Shown: piece after piece, positions 1 through 10,800 of the stretch
Layout: each line of letters starts with the position of its first letter
How positions within the stretch are numbered: position 1 is the stretch's first letter
NCBI GenBank assembly: GCA_026874595.1
Contig: CM049312.1
Location: 28,983,456 to 29,047,455 of the forward strand
Direction of reading: 5' to 3'
DNA length: 64,000 bases
Source: Sipunculus nudus
Lineage: Eukaryota; Annelida; Sipuncula; Golfingiida; Sipunculidae
Translations under genes and position numbers: made by a program
Notes under the pieces: model-generated
What the model was told of the DNA's origin: nothing
Databases searched by the model: none
What the model saw: only the letters and a program-made list of their open reading frames with translations

Positions 1-642
1 ACCTGATAAACAACAGACAAGCAAAAGCCCCAATAACTTTCTATTTTCTAAGCAAAAAACAGGAGTATTAAATTCTGTGGAAGAGAAAGTTGAAATATAT
101 GAAAAAATCAAGAAACTAATGAGGTCTAAACTAATGGGAAGGATTTCGTTTGATGTATTTCCAGACTGTTTGACAGGAGAACTGTGCCACTGGTGTGATT
201 TAGTGGTACAATCCTAGCAGTAAAATGGGTCATGCAGTTCCCGAGTGGCTGCTTGCTGGGCCCAGCATGTCTTTTCCAGGTGCTTCACCACCGCAGCAGG
301 ATTATAAATACTGTGTATAATATGTAACAAGCTGCTATACTTAGCAGCGGTGCACACTTACGCCATGTGCCTGGTAAAACAAGCAGCTGTCCTGTCTAAC
401 ATTAAGTGCGTATACCGTATAATACATATTCACCTCATCTATGCATATGGCTGCATATTACTTGCATCTCATTATTTTATGGCTATATTTCTTAGCATGG
501 GTCAATCCTAGATAGCAGTGACTCATGGGTCATGATGCTCAGTAAATGAGCACAATTTGAGACACATTAACCCAATATTAAGTAAAGAGCTCATATATCA
601 GACAGAGAGAACACATTGCAACACAGACTGTTTTCATTAAAA
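1..642. other. No gene recognised
   Basis: AT-rich sequence without a supported exon, RNA gene or recognisable repeat end. It borders the tandem-repeat element that starts near 643. Confidence 0.5.
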
Positions 643-699
643 ACTAAATGTGTCGGAATGACACGAATGCCCCCGCCTGGGGCAAATTAGAAACATTTG

Positions 700-2425
700 T
701 TAAATTTTGTAAAATTTTTTAAGTTCAGGAGGTGTTGTATGGTAAAAAGTAGGTCAACAGGGGCAAAATGCAAACTAGATCTGTAACGGGTCATTATCAA
801 GCAACACACCAAAAATCAGGCCAGAATCTGCAGGCACTGTGAAAAAAAGTCCATAGATGTGCATTTTTCATAGAAATTTCTGTCTTTCATGAAATTTTCT
901 ATGTTCAGGATCTGTCATATGGTCAAAAATAGGTTAACTGGGACAAAACGCGAACTCGATCTGTAAGTGGTCATTATGCACCACAGACCAAACATTAGGC
1001 CAGTATCTGTAAGCATTGCATTGTGAAACTAGAATACTAGCAAAAGCTGATAATCAGTTATAAATTTAAATTGGAGAGGTATGTCCCATGTTTCATAACA
1101 ATCCACCAAATGCTTCCTGAGAAATAAGCTCCTAAGTATTTTTTCTATACTAAGCTCTGTGACCTTGAAAAGTAGGTCAAGATCACCCATCTTTAAACTT
1201 GACCAAGAATTTGTAAATATAATGCAATAGCACTGAAGAAATGAAGTTCCTGTGTTGAATACCTTTGGAGATATCCTGCACAAAAGGCCAAAATTGAAAA
1301 ATCCGATAAAATTTCATTAAAAAATCAGAAATTGCAGGTGGCACCACCAAAATTGTGCAGCACGTACAGACCATCAGACCCAATGATCATAGTAAGTTTT
1401 GTGAAAATCCACACAATGGTTCCTGAGATATAAGCTTCTGAGTGTTTTTCTATAATCAGCTCTAAAATGTAGAAAAATGGGTCAAGGTCACTCATCTTCA
1501 AACTTGGCCGAGATTTTATCGATATACATCTTCACTGATGAAATAAAATTCCAACGGTGAATCCTTTTAGAGATATCCAGCTCACAAGGTAAAAGTTAAC
1601 AGACGCTGAACAGACGGACTGACAGACACCGGACAGACAGATGGACGGACGGACAGACGGACAGCTAGGGTGACGACAATAGCCCATCAGCCTATGAGCT
1701 GAGGGCTTTAAACATCTGTACATGTACATTTGTTATGAAAATTAATATTTTTCATGAAATTTTCTATGTTTGGGAGCCATAAAACAATCAAAAGTAGGTC
1801 AACTGGGACAAAACTTGAACTCGATCTGTAACTGGTCATTATCTGCCCACACATATAAAAACATCAGGGCGGTATCTGCAGGCATTGCAGAAAAAAACGT
1901 CCGTACATATGCATTTGTCATGAAAATTTCTATTTTTCATGAAACTTTCTATGTTCAGGAGCAGTCAAATGGTCAAAAGTAGGTCAACTGGGACAAAACA
2001 AGAACTCGATCTGCACACACCAAAAATCAGGCCAATATCTATAGGCATTGCGATAAAAAGTCCGTACATGTGTATTTGTCATGAAAATTTCTATTTTTCA
2101 TGAAATTTTCTAAGTTAAGGAGCTGTAAAACGGTCAAAAGTAGGTCATCCTGGACGAAACGCGAACTCAATCTGTAACTGGTCATTATCTGCCAACACAC
2201 CAAAAATCAGGCCAATATCTGCAGGCATTGCGAAAAAAAGTCCGTACATGTGTAATTGTCATAAAAATTTCTATTTTTCATGAAATTTTCTAAGTGAAGG
2301 AGCCGTAAAAAGGTCAAAAGTAGGTCAACCCGGATGAAACGCGAACTCCATCTGTAACTAGTCATTATCTGCCGACACACCAAAAATCAAGCCAATATCT
2401 GCAGGCATTGCGAAAAAAAGTCTGT
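700..2425 (+). repeat. Tandem array, about 160-185 bp unit
   Basis: Each unit carries an 'AAAAGTAGGTCAACTGGGACAAAA' -like block (matched here only in part), then a 'CTGGTCATTATCTGCC' block, an 'AAAAATCAGGCCAATATCTG' block and an AT-rich TTTTTCATGAAATTTTCTA block. Anchors fall near 749, 930, 1794, 1979, 2140 and 2320, i.e. steps of 181, 185, 161 and 180 apart from the gap caused by the nested insertion. The unit length is not a multiple of three and the reading frames are broken, so it is not coding. The 160-bp class recalls satellites described in bivalves, but identity to a named satellite cannot be shown here. Confidence 0.75.
1028..1711 (+). mobile_element. Nested non-autonomous element, family B
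   Basis: It interrupts the family C array: the host repeat stops after GCATTGCATTGTGAA and resumes near CATCTGTACATG. The left end is ACTAGAATAC, the same first ten bases as family A although the interior differs, followed by the hairpin CTGATAATCAG. The right end has GACGGACGGACAGACGG and then a hairpin AGCCCATCAGC / GCTGAGGGCT at 1681-1707. The interior repeats a module of roughly 250 bp about twice (blocks ending 'CTGAGATATAAGCT' and 'CATCTT(T/C)AAACTTG'). No protein is encoded. Confidence 0.6.
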
Positions 2426-2929
2426 ACAACTGTTTCATTTCGGAATGACGGAAGGACGGACATGGGTAAAACTATATGCCCTGGCCACTTTGTGGCGGGG
2501 GCATAAAAATTAATTCTTCAAATAAATGTATAAGATAAATATTGTGCCAGTGAAGAATGTTAATAGCAGGTTGACATTCTAACAAAGTGTGTGGGCTACT
2601 TGGTCAGTGCAAGGGTTAGGGTAAGCTTATTGTCTTTCACTGGTTAACTTGAGTACACTTACCGGTATTGACGGATGATAATTAGATCTAATACATTTAC
2701 ACAATTAAACTGAGTTCCTGGCTTGATGGTTCTTGCCCAGATAAACAAGATACTTGACTAAGACCACTATGACTTCAATACATACATATATAATGATATA
2801 TGGTTTATCTATACTTCAATACCTTTACTAGAATATGGGCAGTCGACAACAAACTACAAAGTACAAGTAACCTCTGAATCACACAAGCAAGGATTAAGTG
2901 AAGCATGCAATGTCTCCTGAGGTGATAGC

Positions 2930-3535
2930 CCTCTATATTTGTGTCAAATCAGAGACGCCCAAGAATCCAAAGATTCAAGGGTGGACGAAACTAAAAACAA
3001 TTATTGTAGGTGGCCCCGCCAGTCATATGTACAAGATAATGCCATCTTAATCCTATGGACATGCAAGATTTTAGGCCATCATGTCAAACCACTCCTGAGA
3101 CATATCCACTTATCAAATTATGTAATTTATGAATATATGATTGCAGGTGGCAGTACCTGTCTTGTGCATTAGAATTGAGATAGCTGTTAAAAATGGATTT
3201 ACTTCAGGCCGTTTCATTAACAATGCCTGAGCCAAGTGTGATTTTCACCAAACAAATCTACAGATCACCAAATGAAATTAACTGCAGGTGGCGCCACCAA
3301 CTTTGTATACAAGATAAACCATTCCAAGATCTATGACCATTCAAGTTTTCTGGCAGATACGTCAAACCACTCCTAAGATAAATGTGTGGATGTATTGTAT
3401 GAATAAGTGATAGCTGGTGGTGCCATAAGTCCTGTACACTTTGGAGAAAGCTACATAAGATGGATGGACACGTAATTTTTTCAGGCCCATAAGTCAAACC
3501 ATTCCTGAAACATGAGTGATTTTCACCCAATCATT
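2930..3535 (+). repeat. Diverged ~140-bp monomers with GGTGGCGCCACC-type boxes
   Basis: Four monomers, with boxes near 3006, 3143, 3288 and 3413 (AGGTGGCCCCGCC, AGGTGGCAGTACCTG, AGGTGGCGCCACC, TGGTGGTGCCA). Each is followed by a line such as 'AAGATCTATGGACATGCA', 'TTTCAGGC' and 'TCAAACCACTCCTGAGA'. The same order of blocks is seen in the family A satellite, so these are old relatives. No element ends are recognisable here. Confidence 0.65.
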
Positions 3536-3536
3536 T

Positions 3537-3575
3537 AACAAGGGACCTATGGGTTACTGTGCTCAGCTGACGTTA
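3537..3575 (+). mobile_element. Isolated 5' terminal hairpin of an E/D-like element
   Basis: AACAAGGGACCTATGGGTTACTGTGCTCAGCTGACG: a hairpin of the GACCTATGGGTT type followed by GCTCAGCTGA. This matches the end at 11746-11790 and, as reverse complement, the end at 53825-53853. Nothing downstream identifies the matching 3' end. Confidence 0.45.
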
Positions 3576-3579
3576 ACCT

Positions 3580-4703
3580 TGAAGGTAAAAATCTCAAATA
3601 ATATCAAATGGAGATAAAGTGTAAGAGGAAGTGGTAATAAAGGCCATGGTTGGTTTATATGATTGGTTTGTATTGATGAGCAAGAAATTGTTGCAAATAA
3701 TATTTTGTGACCTGACCATGTGTTTCCTAATGTTGAAACTGAAGCATGTGAGCAGTTTGTGAACAAATGATCTGTACAATTACCATGATCATTAGTTGGC
3801 TTTTCGATTAACTGTTGACATTTCAGTAGTTTACACATTTGTTCAATCGAATCTTTTTTTTTGTATAATATATATTATTAAATATATGTTTTTTTATGAA
3901 ATGTATACAGTTGAAATATAACCAATTAACAACATAAAACATGGCAAACAAAGCCTGATCTCAAATTCTGCTGACGCAGGAAAATAATGAACAAATGTTT
4001 GTAATAAATCCTCATTTTTTTATCACGTCAATTTTTTTTAATTTAAGTTTATATTTCTATACATTTTCAATATAACATATATATCTGAATATAAAAGTTG
4101 ATTCATAATTCTCAATTGCATCATCATAAATCTCAATCTTGTCAGATAACACCACATCATGCATACAAATGTTTATTTATTTTTTACCACAAAAATATAT
4201 CTTTTAAATCTGCAAAACAATAAATATCTAAAAAAAATACTTTTTTAATTGTGTCTTTTTTTATCCATAATATGCTTCATATTTTATCATAATTTAAGCA
4301 TACTGATGGGTTCCATTATGATTGGTAAAATCATTTAAAGGAAAAATGATTTCTTTTAAAATGCTACATTACACAACATTGCATCTTCTGGATTAGACCT
4401 TGAATTACTTTTTCAAGGAAAGTTTTTGCATATCAGAGTGGAAACAGCATTACAATTAAGGAGATACAGTGAAAACAATAACAATACTGCAAAACACTTG
4501 GTGGGTTGGGAGGGGGGGGGGGGATTGGGGTGGTGATATCAGAATAACTGTACACCTGTCACAGCAGGGGATCTCCCCCAGTGGCTGTAACAAATCAGAA
4601 ACCCTGGCATAGCTGACTTCCAGTGACCTGGAGTGGGACCCTGCATCTGTAATCTGTAATCAAAGCAAATGACTACAATAGAGCCTCAAGAAAAAAATCA
4701 ATA
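3580..4703. other. Unassigned AT-rich stretch with a G12 run
   Basis: There are no convincing exons. A homopolymer of 12 G lies at 4512-4523 in a GGGTTGGGAG(n)ATTGGGG context. Otherwise the sequence is low-complexity AT-rich. Confidence 0.5.
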
Positions 4704-5407
4704 ACTAGCTTAATTTTCAAGCTTTTATTTCCAAATTTCAGATTTGAACAAATTAAATATTTATGTTTACATGCTGTGAAAATTAAATCAATGGTACTTA
4801 CAGGAAAAAAACGTGCCATGGTCAAAGTTGGGCAAAATTTAAGGTACTGATTTTATTTTTATGCTAATTACTTAAAAAATTTACAAAATTCAGATCTAAT
4901 TTTGGGTAAACAATTGAATCTTAATTAAACATAGTTATACACTTGGGAAAATAGACTCTAGTTTCAAAATTTTTCATGTTAAGTGAGTAAATATTTTTCC
5001 TAATTTTTTACAAAGTCCATTATGTTTGGGCCCATAACTTAAAGAATTTATACTTACCAGACTTAATTTCTGGCATGTACATAGGAACTATATAGAAGAA
5101 TATTTATGGTAAGTATGAGAAAAAACAGATGTGTGGTTTTGATATTAGGCAGTCCTGAAGTGTGAAAATAGGCTTTTAATAAAAAATTGAGGTTTTTCCT
5201 TAATTTCTCAAAGGAACGAAGTTGCAAAGACCCAGTTTTCGGCTTGGTAGGAGATCTTGGGGACATCTAACATTATGCTGAATTTTGGATTCCTAGGTCT
5301 TACGGTTTCAAAACGTGCCACATCTACGGACGGACGGACGGACGGACAGACGACGGACAATGGACCACGACTATAGCTCAGATGACTTATAGTCAGCTGA
5401 GCTAAAA
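4704..5407 (+). mobile_element. Non-autonomous element, family D
   Basis: The start is set at ACTAGCTT, with a small hairpin AGCTT...AAGCT. The 3' end is clear: CTACGGACGG repeats, then a hairpin at 5374-5404 (TAGCTCAGATGAC, TTATA, GTCAGCTGAGCTA; one mismatch in 13). The interior is shared with 14340-15392 and 17255-17606 ('ACGTGCCATGGTCAAAGTTG', 'GGGCCCATAACTTAA', 'TTTCTGGCATGTACATAGG'). The 5' boundary is less certain than the 3' one. No coding capacity is seen. Confidence 0.55.
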
Positions 5408-5409
5408 AT

Positions 5410-6430
5410 GGACATCACGCAAAAATTACTATAGGTGGCACCATCAGTTTTGTATGCCAGATAAAGCAATCCAAGATCGATAGACATGCAAAATTTCAGA
5501 CTGAAAAGCCAAACCACTCCTAGGAAAAGGCCATCGATGTATTATATGAAAATGTGACAGTACTACTACTAGTACTAGGTGGTGCCACCATTCTTAACTA
5601 CGGCAAAGTTGTCCGATAATGATAAACATGCAAAGTCTCAGGATGACACATCCATCCACTCCTAAGGTATGTGCAGTTTTCACCCAAAAATGATTCACAG
5701 ACAGATGTCAATCATCATGTCACAAAAAAAATTGTAGGTGGTGCCAACACAGCGTTAGATCGTCCCTCTGACATTATGGCCAGATCACTGGCTTGCCAGA
5801 GTGCCTGGACATCTAACTCTGATGATCTCCTTTTAAGGCCCCATGAGGTGTAAATATTTTTGTCATTGATAACACCTCATTGCTTACAAGTATTGTGTCA
5901 CTTCAAATAAACCCACTAGACCTTTTAATAAGTTTCTTATCTCTCCAACGACACCTACCATGTGTGTGAAATATTCCATTATAACCCAATATTTTCGTAT
6001 ATAGTTCTGCAGGTATGAGAGATTTCTGCCTGCGGTCTGCCTGACGACTGTATGCGGAGATACGGTTATAAAGCGTGGCATGGACTTGCAGGGCAGTTCT
6101 CAATTTGGCTTGTGTCAAAACTCAGTAGGGGGTCCTAAATGAGTCGTGTTTGTCATGGCTCATGCCAACAGCCATGGTTATGAGATCAAGGTTTCATAGA
6201 CCTATGAACAAGCAAAATTTCAGGTGGATATGTCAAACCACTTATTAGATAATTGCAGGGAGGTATTTATGAATATGTGGTTCGAATGGCACAAGCTGTC
6301 ATGTGTACCAGAAAGCCATTCAAGATGGCATTGATTTTTCCCAATTTCAGGCTGATTCATTGAACCACTTATGAGATAAGAATGCTTTTCACCCAAGGCA
6401 ACTGCAGAAATGGACACCAATTGAAAAAAT
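5410..6430 (+). repeat. Diverged ~140-160-bp monomers
   Basis: Boxes near 5433, 5577 and 5737 (AGGTGGCACCATC, AGGTGGTGCCACC, AGGTGGTGCCAAC), spaced 144 and 160 bp. They carry the standard accompanying blocks 'CAAGATCGATAGACATGCAA' and 'CAAACCACTCCTA'. A weaker unit without a good box lies at about 6200-6430. The stretch between, 5860-6200, holds nothing identified. Confidence 0.5.
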
Positions 6431-6940
6431 ATTTTCTAGGGGGCAAATCCCAACTTTATTTCCATGGATATATAATAATACTGGTATTACTGTTCATCCA
6501 GTATACAGAAACTACTCCAAAAATAGCTCAATGTCTGGGTAATATCAGCTGAGCTCCCACATTATTGTGACCAGCGTAAGGAAGGCTGGACTTTCTGCCA
6601 CTGAAAAAAACTAACCAGCTCACCTGTCCTAGCAGTCAGACAAGCCATTATAATTTATATTAATCACATGTAGCTGTTGAAAAATTGGTTCACAAAATAT
6701 TAGTCTGTGTAGTGTTTGGTTTCTCACAGTTGGACATATACCTGTCTGTTCTCAGATATAAGCCAGACTTAACAAAAACAAAGTTTCTCCACATGACCTA
6801 TCTTGAAAAATTTGGTGTTAAGCATGCATGAAGCAAATTCAAATATATACTTTGGAAGATATTTTATATTTTTTCCCCTGAAAACATGTGATTTTACTAT
6901 TCATGGCGGTCTGCAGTGCCCCCTAGAGTGGGCATAACCA

Positions 6941-8412
6941 ACTAGAATACGGGTAGTCGACAAGCGACTACGTGTATCCGCCAAAATCAGAGAAGGACGG
7001 GTGAAGTGAAGCATGGATTGAGTGGCAAGGGGATATAGAGTTACATATGTAAAATATTAGTATTGGATCTCTGCCACATAAACATGATTGTAGGTGGCGC
7101 CACCTGTTATTTGAACTTGAAACTATCCAAGATATATACACATGCAAAATTTCAAGTGGAAAAGTCAAACCACTGCAGAGATATGAGTGATTTTATCCCA
7201 CAGCAGACAAACAGATGGACGCTGTGCAAACATGGTTGCAGGTGGCGCCACCTTTTGTTGTGTATGTTATAAAGCTATCCCAGGGCTACATTTGTGTAAA
7301 ATTTTTTTCCGGATCGGTCAAACGGTTCTCGAGATATGAGCTTGGATGTCTGCAGCGTTAACATGAATGTAGGTGGCGCCACCTGTCATAAAATCAAGGA
7401 AGCTATCTAGGATGTATACGCATGCCGAATTTCAGGTGAATTAGTCAAACCATTGCAGAGATATGAGTGATTTTAACCCCAGGCAGATGAACAAATGGAC
7501 ACTGTGCAAACATGGTTGCAGGTGGCGCCATCTTTTGTTGTGTATGTTATAAAGCTATCCCAGGGCTACATTTGTGTAAAAATTTTTTCCGGATCGGTCA
7601 AACAGTTCCCGAGATATATGGGTTTATGTGTGGAGCGTCAACGTGAATGTAGGTGGCGCCACCTGTCATAAAATCAGGAAAGCTATCTAGGATGTATATG
7701 TATGCCGATTTTTAGGTGAATTAGTCAAACCACTGCAGAGATATGAGTGATTTTAACCCCAGGCAGATGAACAAATGGACACCGTGCAAACATGGTTGCA
7801 GGTGGCGCCACCTTTTGTTGTGTATGTTATAAAGCTATCCCAGGGCTACATTTGTGTAAAATTTTTTTCCGGATCGGTCAAACGGTTCCCGAGATATATG
7901 GGTTTATGTGTGGAGCGTTAACGTGAATGTAGGTGGCGCCACCTGTCATAAAATTGAGAAAGCTATCTAGGATGTATATGCATGCCAAATTTTAGGTGAA
8001 TTAGTCAAACCACTGCAGAGATATGAGTGATTTTAACCCCAGGCAGATGAACAGATGGACACTGTGCAAACATGGTTGCAGGTGGCGCCACCTTTTGTTG
8101 TGTATGTTATAAAGCTATCCCAGGGCTACATTTGTGTAAAAAAATTTTCCGGATCGGTCAAACGGTTCCCGAGATATATGGGTTTATGTGTGTAAACAGA
8201 CGCACAAACGGACGCTGGGCAGAGACGAAAGGTCAGAGGTCAAGGTCACTTGGTTAGGCACCAGTTCACATATGACCCGATAATTTGTGTAAGTTTCGGA
8301 AAAATCTGTCCAGTAGTCTCAGAGGAGTTCTCCGGAAACGAACGCGGCGGCGGCGGCGGAACCCGGTCAAAAACATAGTATCCGCAAAACTTCGTTTTGG
8401 CGGATACAATTA
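6941..8412 (+). mobile_element. Family A Helentron/HINE-like element, copy 1
   Basis: The left end is ACTAGAATACGG, then hairpin GTAGTCG-ACAAG-CGACTAC, then GTATCCGCC(A)AAATCAGAG. The core is seven box-bearing monomers (boxes at 7241, 7372, 7521, 7652, 7801, 7932, 8081), alternating steps of 131 and 149 bp, i.e. a 280-bp dimer. Then come AGGTCAGAGGTCAAGGTCA, a (CGG)5 tract at 8345-8359, and a 3' hairpin GTATCCGC AAAAC TTC GTTTT GGCGGATAC ending near CAATTA. The 3' hairpin arm repeats the left GTATCCGCC motif in inverted orientation. No transposase is encoded. Confidence 0.75.
7216..8170 (+). repeat. 280-bp dimeric satellite core of family A copy 1
   Basis: Half-monomer 1 runs from GGTTGCAGGTGGCGCCACC through TTGTGTATGTTATAAAGC and CGGATCGGTCAAACGGTTC. 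Half-monomer 2 runs from GAATGTAGGTGGCGCCACC through AAGCTATCTAGGATGTAT and CCACTGCAGAGATATGAGTG. The two halves are related but distinct, so this is a higher-order repeat. 280 leaves remainder 1 on division by 3, so successive units change frame and the open frames are not genes. Confidence 0.85.
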
Positions 8413-8556
8413 AGATGCAGTCAAAACTATAATGGCACTCGGCAGAGTATGTAACTGGACCAAGGCAAACATCCCATTGGCTCTGCCAGTTCTGCACCAA
8501 AATACAGCAAGGTCTTCCCAAGTTTATGCCCCTGATATACAGCTGATACCAAGATT

Positions 8557-9190
8557 ATGGCGGGCACGATTAATTTAAATACTTATAAATATATATCATC
8601 AGGTTTACAACAAAAAGCTTTTCAGGATGGATGGACATGCCAAAATTCAAACCAATACCTTGAACCACTCCTGAGATATGAACAATTTTCAACCAAAGCA
8701 AATGTATGGATTGATGCCAATGGAAAACAATTGCAGATGGTGACTGCAGTCATGTTAACAAGATGGAGTTGTCAAGGATCTATGGATGTGCACAATGTCA
8801 ACCCAATACATGAATTTGAACAACCACTAAGACGAACAGATGGCAAATGCAAAGACAGGCTACGCAAAAGGGACTGTAGGTGGCGCCACCAGTCTCGATT
8901 ACTAGATGAAGAGATCCAAGATCTAGAAACATGAAAAATTTCAGCTAAATACATATGACTACTCCTGAGAGGCTGTTATCTAAAAGACAACAAGATTCAT
9001 ACTGCACAGAAAGGACTGCAGGTGGCATCCCCTGTCTTTGTTACGAACAACAACATAGGTGAGAGAACAACTATGCCAGGTTTCCGAAAGATCGGTCCAA
9101 GGGTCTCAGAGGAGTTCTCTGAAACAAACAAGGCAGCAGAACCCACCCAAAACATAGTATCCACGCAAAACTGTTTTGGCGGATACAAAT
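8557..9190 (+). mobile_element. Diverged relative of family A, 3' end preserved
   Basis: It holds monomers with 'GATGGATGGACATGCCAAAA' and 'AACCACTCCTGAGATATGA', a box AGGTGGCGCCACC at 8878, and a degraded one near 9020. It ends with 'TTTCCGAAAGATCGGTCCAA', 'GAGGAGTTCTC' and the hairpin GTATCCACGCAAAACTGTTTTGGCGGATAC. The left terminus is not recognisable. This end arrangement is the same as in the intact family A copies. Confidence 0.55.
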
Positions 9191-9194
9191 ATGT

Positions 9195-10800
9195 GAGTCA
9201 TGTGACCAGCATTTGCACAAAACTTGGTGATGCTGGCTCCTGTTGTTTCTGAGATTGTAATGCCAGTATGCTTACATTGCCAAATGACTAAGTTCAAATT
9301 CAAATTCCTGTAACTCGGCAAAAATTCAAACCATTTAAACAAACTTGAGAGATCAATTCTTTGAAATATTGAACAATTTAACTACATATGAGTTCAGAGA
9401 ATATTTTCAAAGGTTTTTCGCCTCTTCCCCGTTAAATGTAAGTATATGCAGGTGGCGCCACATGACGCTTAATCCCACAAAATTTGATATGTGACAGATT
9501 TTGCATAAAATTTGGGTATGCTAGCTCCAGCTATTCCTGATGACCGATGACCCTTGTAAAATAAAAGGTTGATGCAGGTGGCACCACCAACACCTCAATT
9601 TTATATAAAGAGTCTTGTGAACAACATTTACATAAAATTTGGTGATGATGGCTCAAGCCGTTTCTGATATTGTAATTTTAGTATCCTTTTTTGGCCAAAT
9701 TACCAAGTTTAGCTTCCTGTAACTCAGCCAAAATTCACAAAACTTGAACCATTCCCACAAATTTGAGAGAGATTTTTTTTACAGGTTATTCCTGTGAAAT
9801 ACTGAACGATTTGGCTGGAAAATATCAGAAAAGAAGATCTTTAAATTTTTTTTTTTGGCTTTTCCCCAATAAATTCAAAGTAAATAGAGATAGCAAAAAA
9901 AATAAGGAAAATCCAATAGAGATTTTTGGTGACTGATTTTTTTGCATAAAATTTGGTGATGCTAGCTTCTGCCATTTTTGAGATAGTATGGGTTAACGTA
10001 CAGACGATGGACGACAAAATCACAGTGTTTTGTTGTATGACCATCAGGGAGCGCAGCGACCCCCCGAGAGGATTGGTTCACAGGGGGACATCAGTGTCCA
10101 TCTTCTTGCTGTTGGGAGGTTTAACATGCTGTGTTGCTTGTTCACTGGATAAAAGTGTTACAAAGTAAAGTATCTTAACTTCCTGTATTATCGCCCACTG
10201 GGGCCACAGTAACTTCACAAGGAAATAATTGGTGCATAGGTTTTATAACCTTTACTAAATCAGGGTCAACATTAATATCAACATTTATTGATAATCAATC
10301 CCCAAATGGCAATAATTGATATTTAAAACAAGGCCTACAGGCCTAATGTGAACCTGTGCAAAGTTTGGGAGTATGAATGGAGGTTTATTTTTAAAATTTT
10401 ATATTGATCCTCTTATGTTATGCATAACTTCCTTAGTCATTATGATTTCAGCAAAATGGACGTTTTGGACCTGCAAGTTGGGACTAGGACATTTTAAAAC
10501 TAGGATGTGTCAGTCAGGATTTTTCTGATATGTTCTTTTTGTCAGGGAGGATTATTGGGACAGATGAACAGACAATTTGGCAGCATGGTTTTGAAAAAGA
10601 TCATTTTTTAATGATTTTTATGCTTCTTCCCTATAAAATCTAAGAAAATGCAGTTAGCCAGAAATAAGCAAAATCCTATAGAATTTTTTAGGTGACAAAT
10701 TTTTTGCAAAATATTGGTGGTGCTAACTCAAGCCCTTTTTGAGATAGCTATGACGCATGACAGACAACGTCACACCATTGCAAAAGCTCAAAGATTTGCT
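9195..10800 (+). repeat. Family F dispersed/tandem modules (about 300-450 bp)
   Basis: Three to five partial copies share 'CATAAAATTTGGTGATGCTAG', 'TTTCTGAGATTGTAAT', 'CCTGTAACTC(G/A)GC' and 'TTGAGAGA'. Two carry a palindromic box (AGGTGGCGCCACATG at about 9451, AGGTGGCACCACC at about 9576). Copies end with short runs such as GACGATGGACGAC near 10003 or GACAGACAACG near 10757. The body differs from family A, but the box is the same. No coding signal is seen. Confidence 0.5.

Larger units (their letters stand above)
643..2513 (+). mobile_element. Non-autonomous Helentron/HINE-like element, family C
   Basis: The left end begins ACTAAATG, followed by a small hairpin (GTGTC, loop GGAAT, GACAC) and then ATGCCCCCGCC. 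The right end is an imperfect hairpin (ATGCCCTGGCCAC, TTT, GTGGCGGGGGCAT) whose second arm is the reverse complement of the left subterminal motif. The right end is preceded by GGAATGACGGAAGGACGG. The interior is a tandem array with units of about 160-185 bp. No transposase is present, so it would need enzymes supplied in trans. This architecture is known for Helentron-associated elements; the family assignment is inference. A second element is inserted at 1028-1711. Confidence 0.6.

Noticed and set aside
7216-8170. CRISPR-like array
   Set aside because: The regular spacing reflects tandem monomers that are similar over their whole length; there are no unique spacers, and this is a eukaryotic context.
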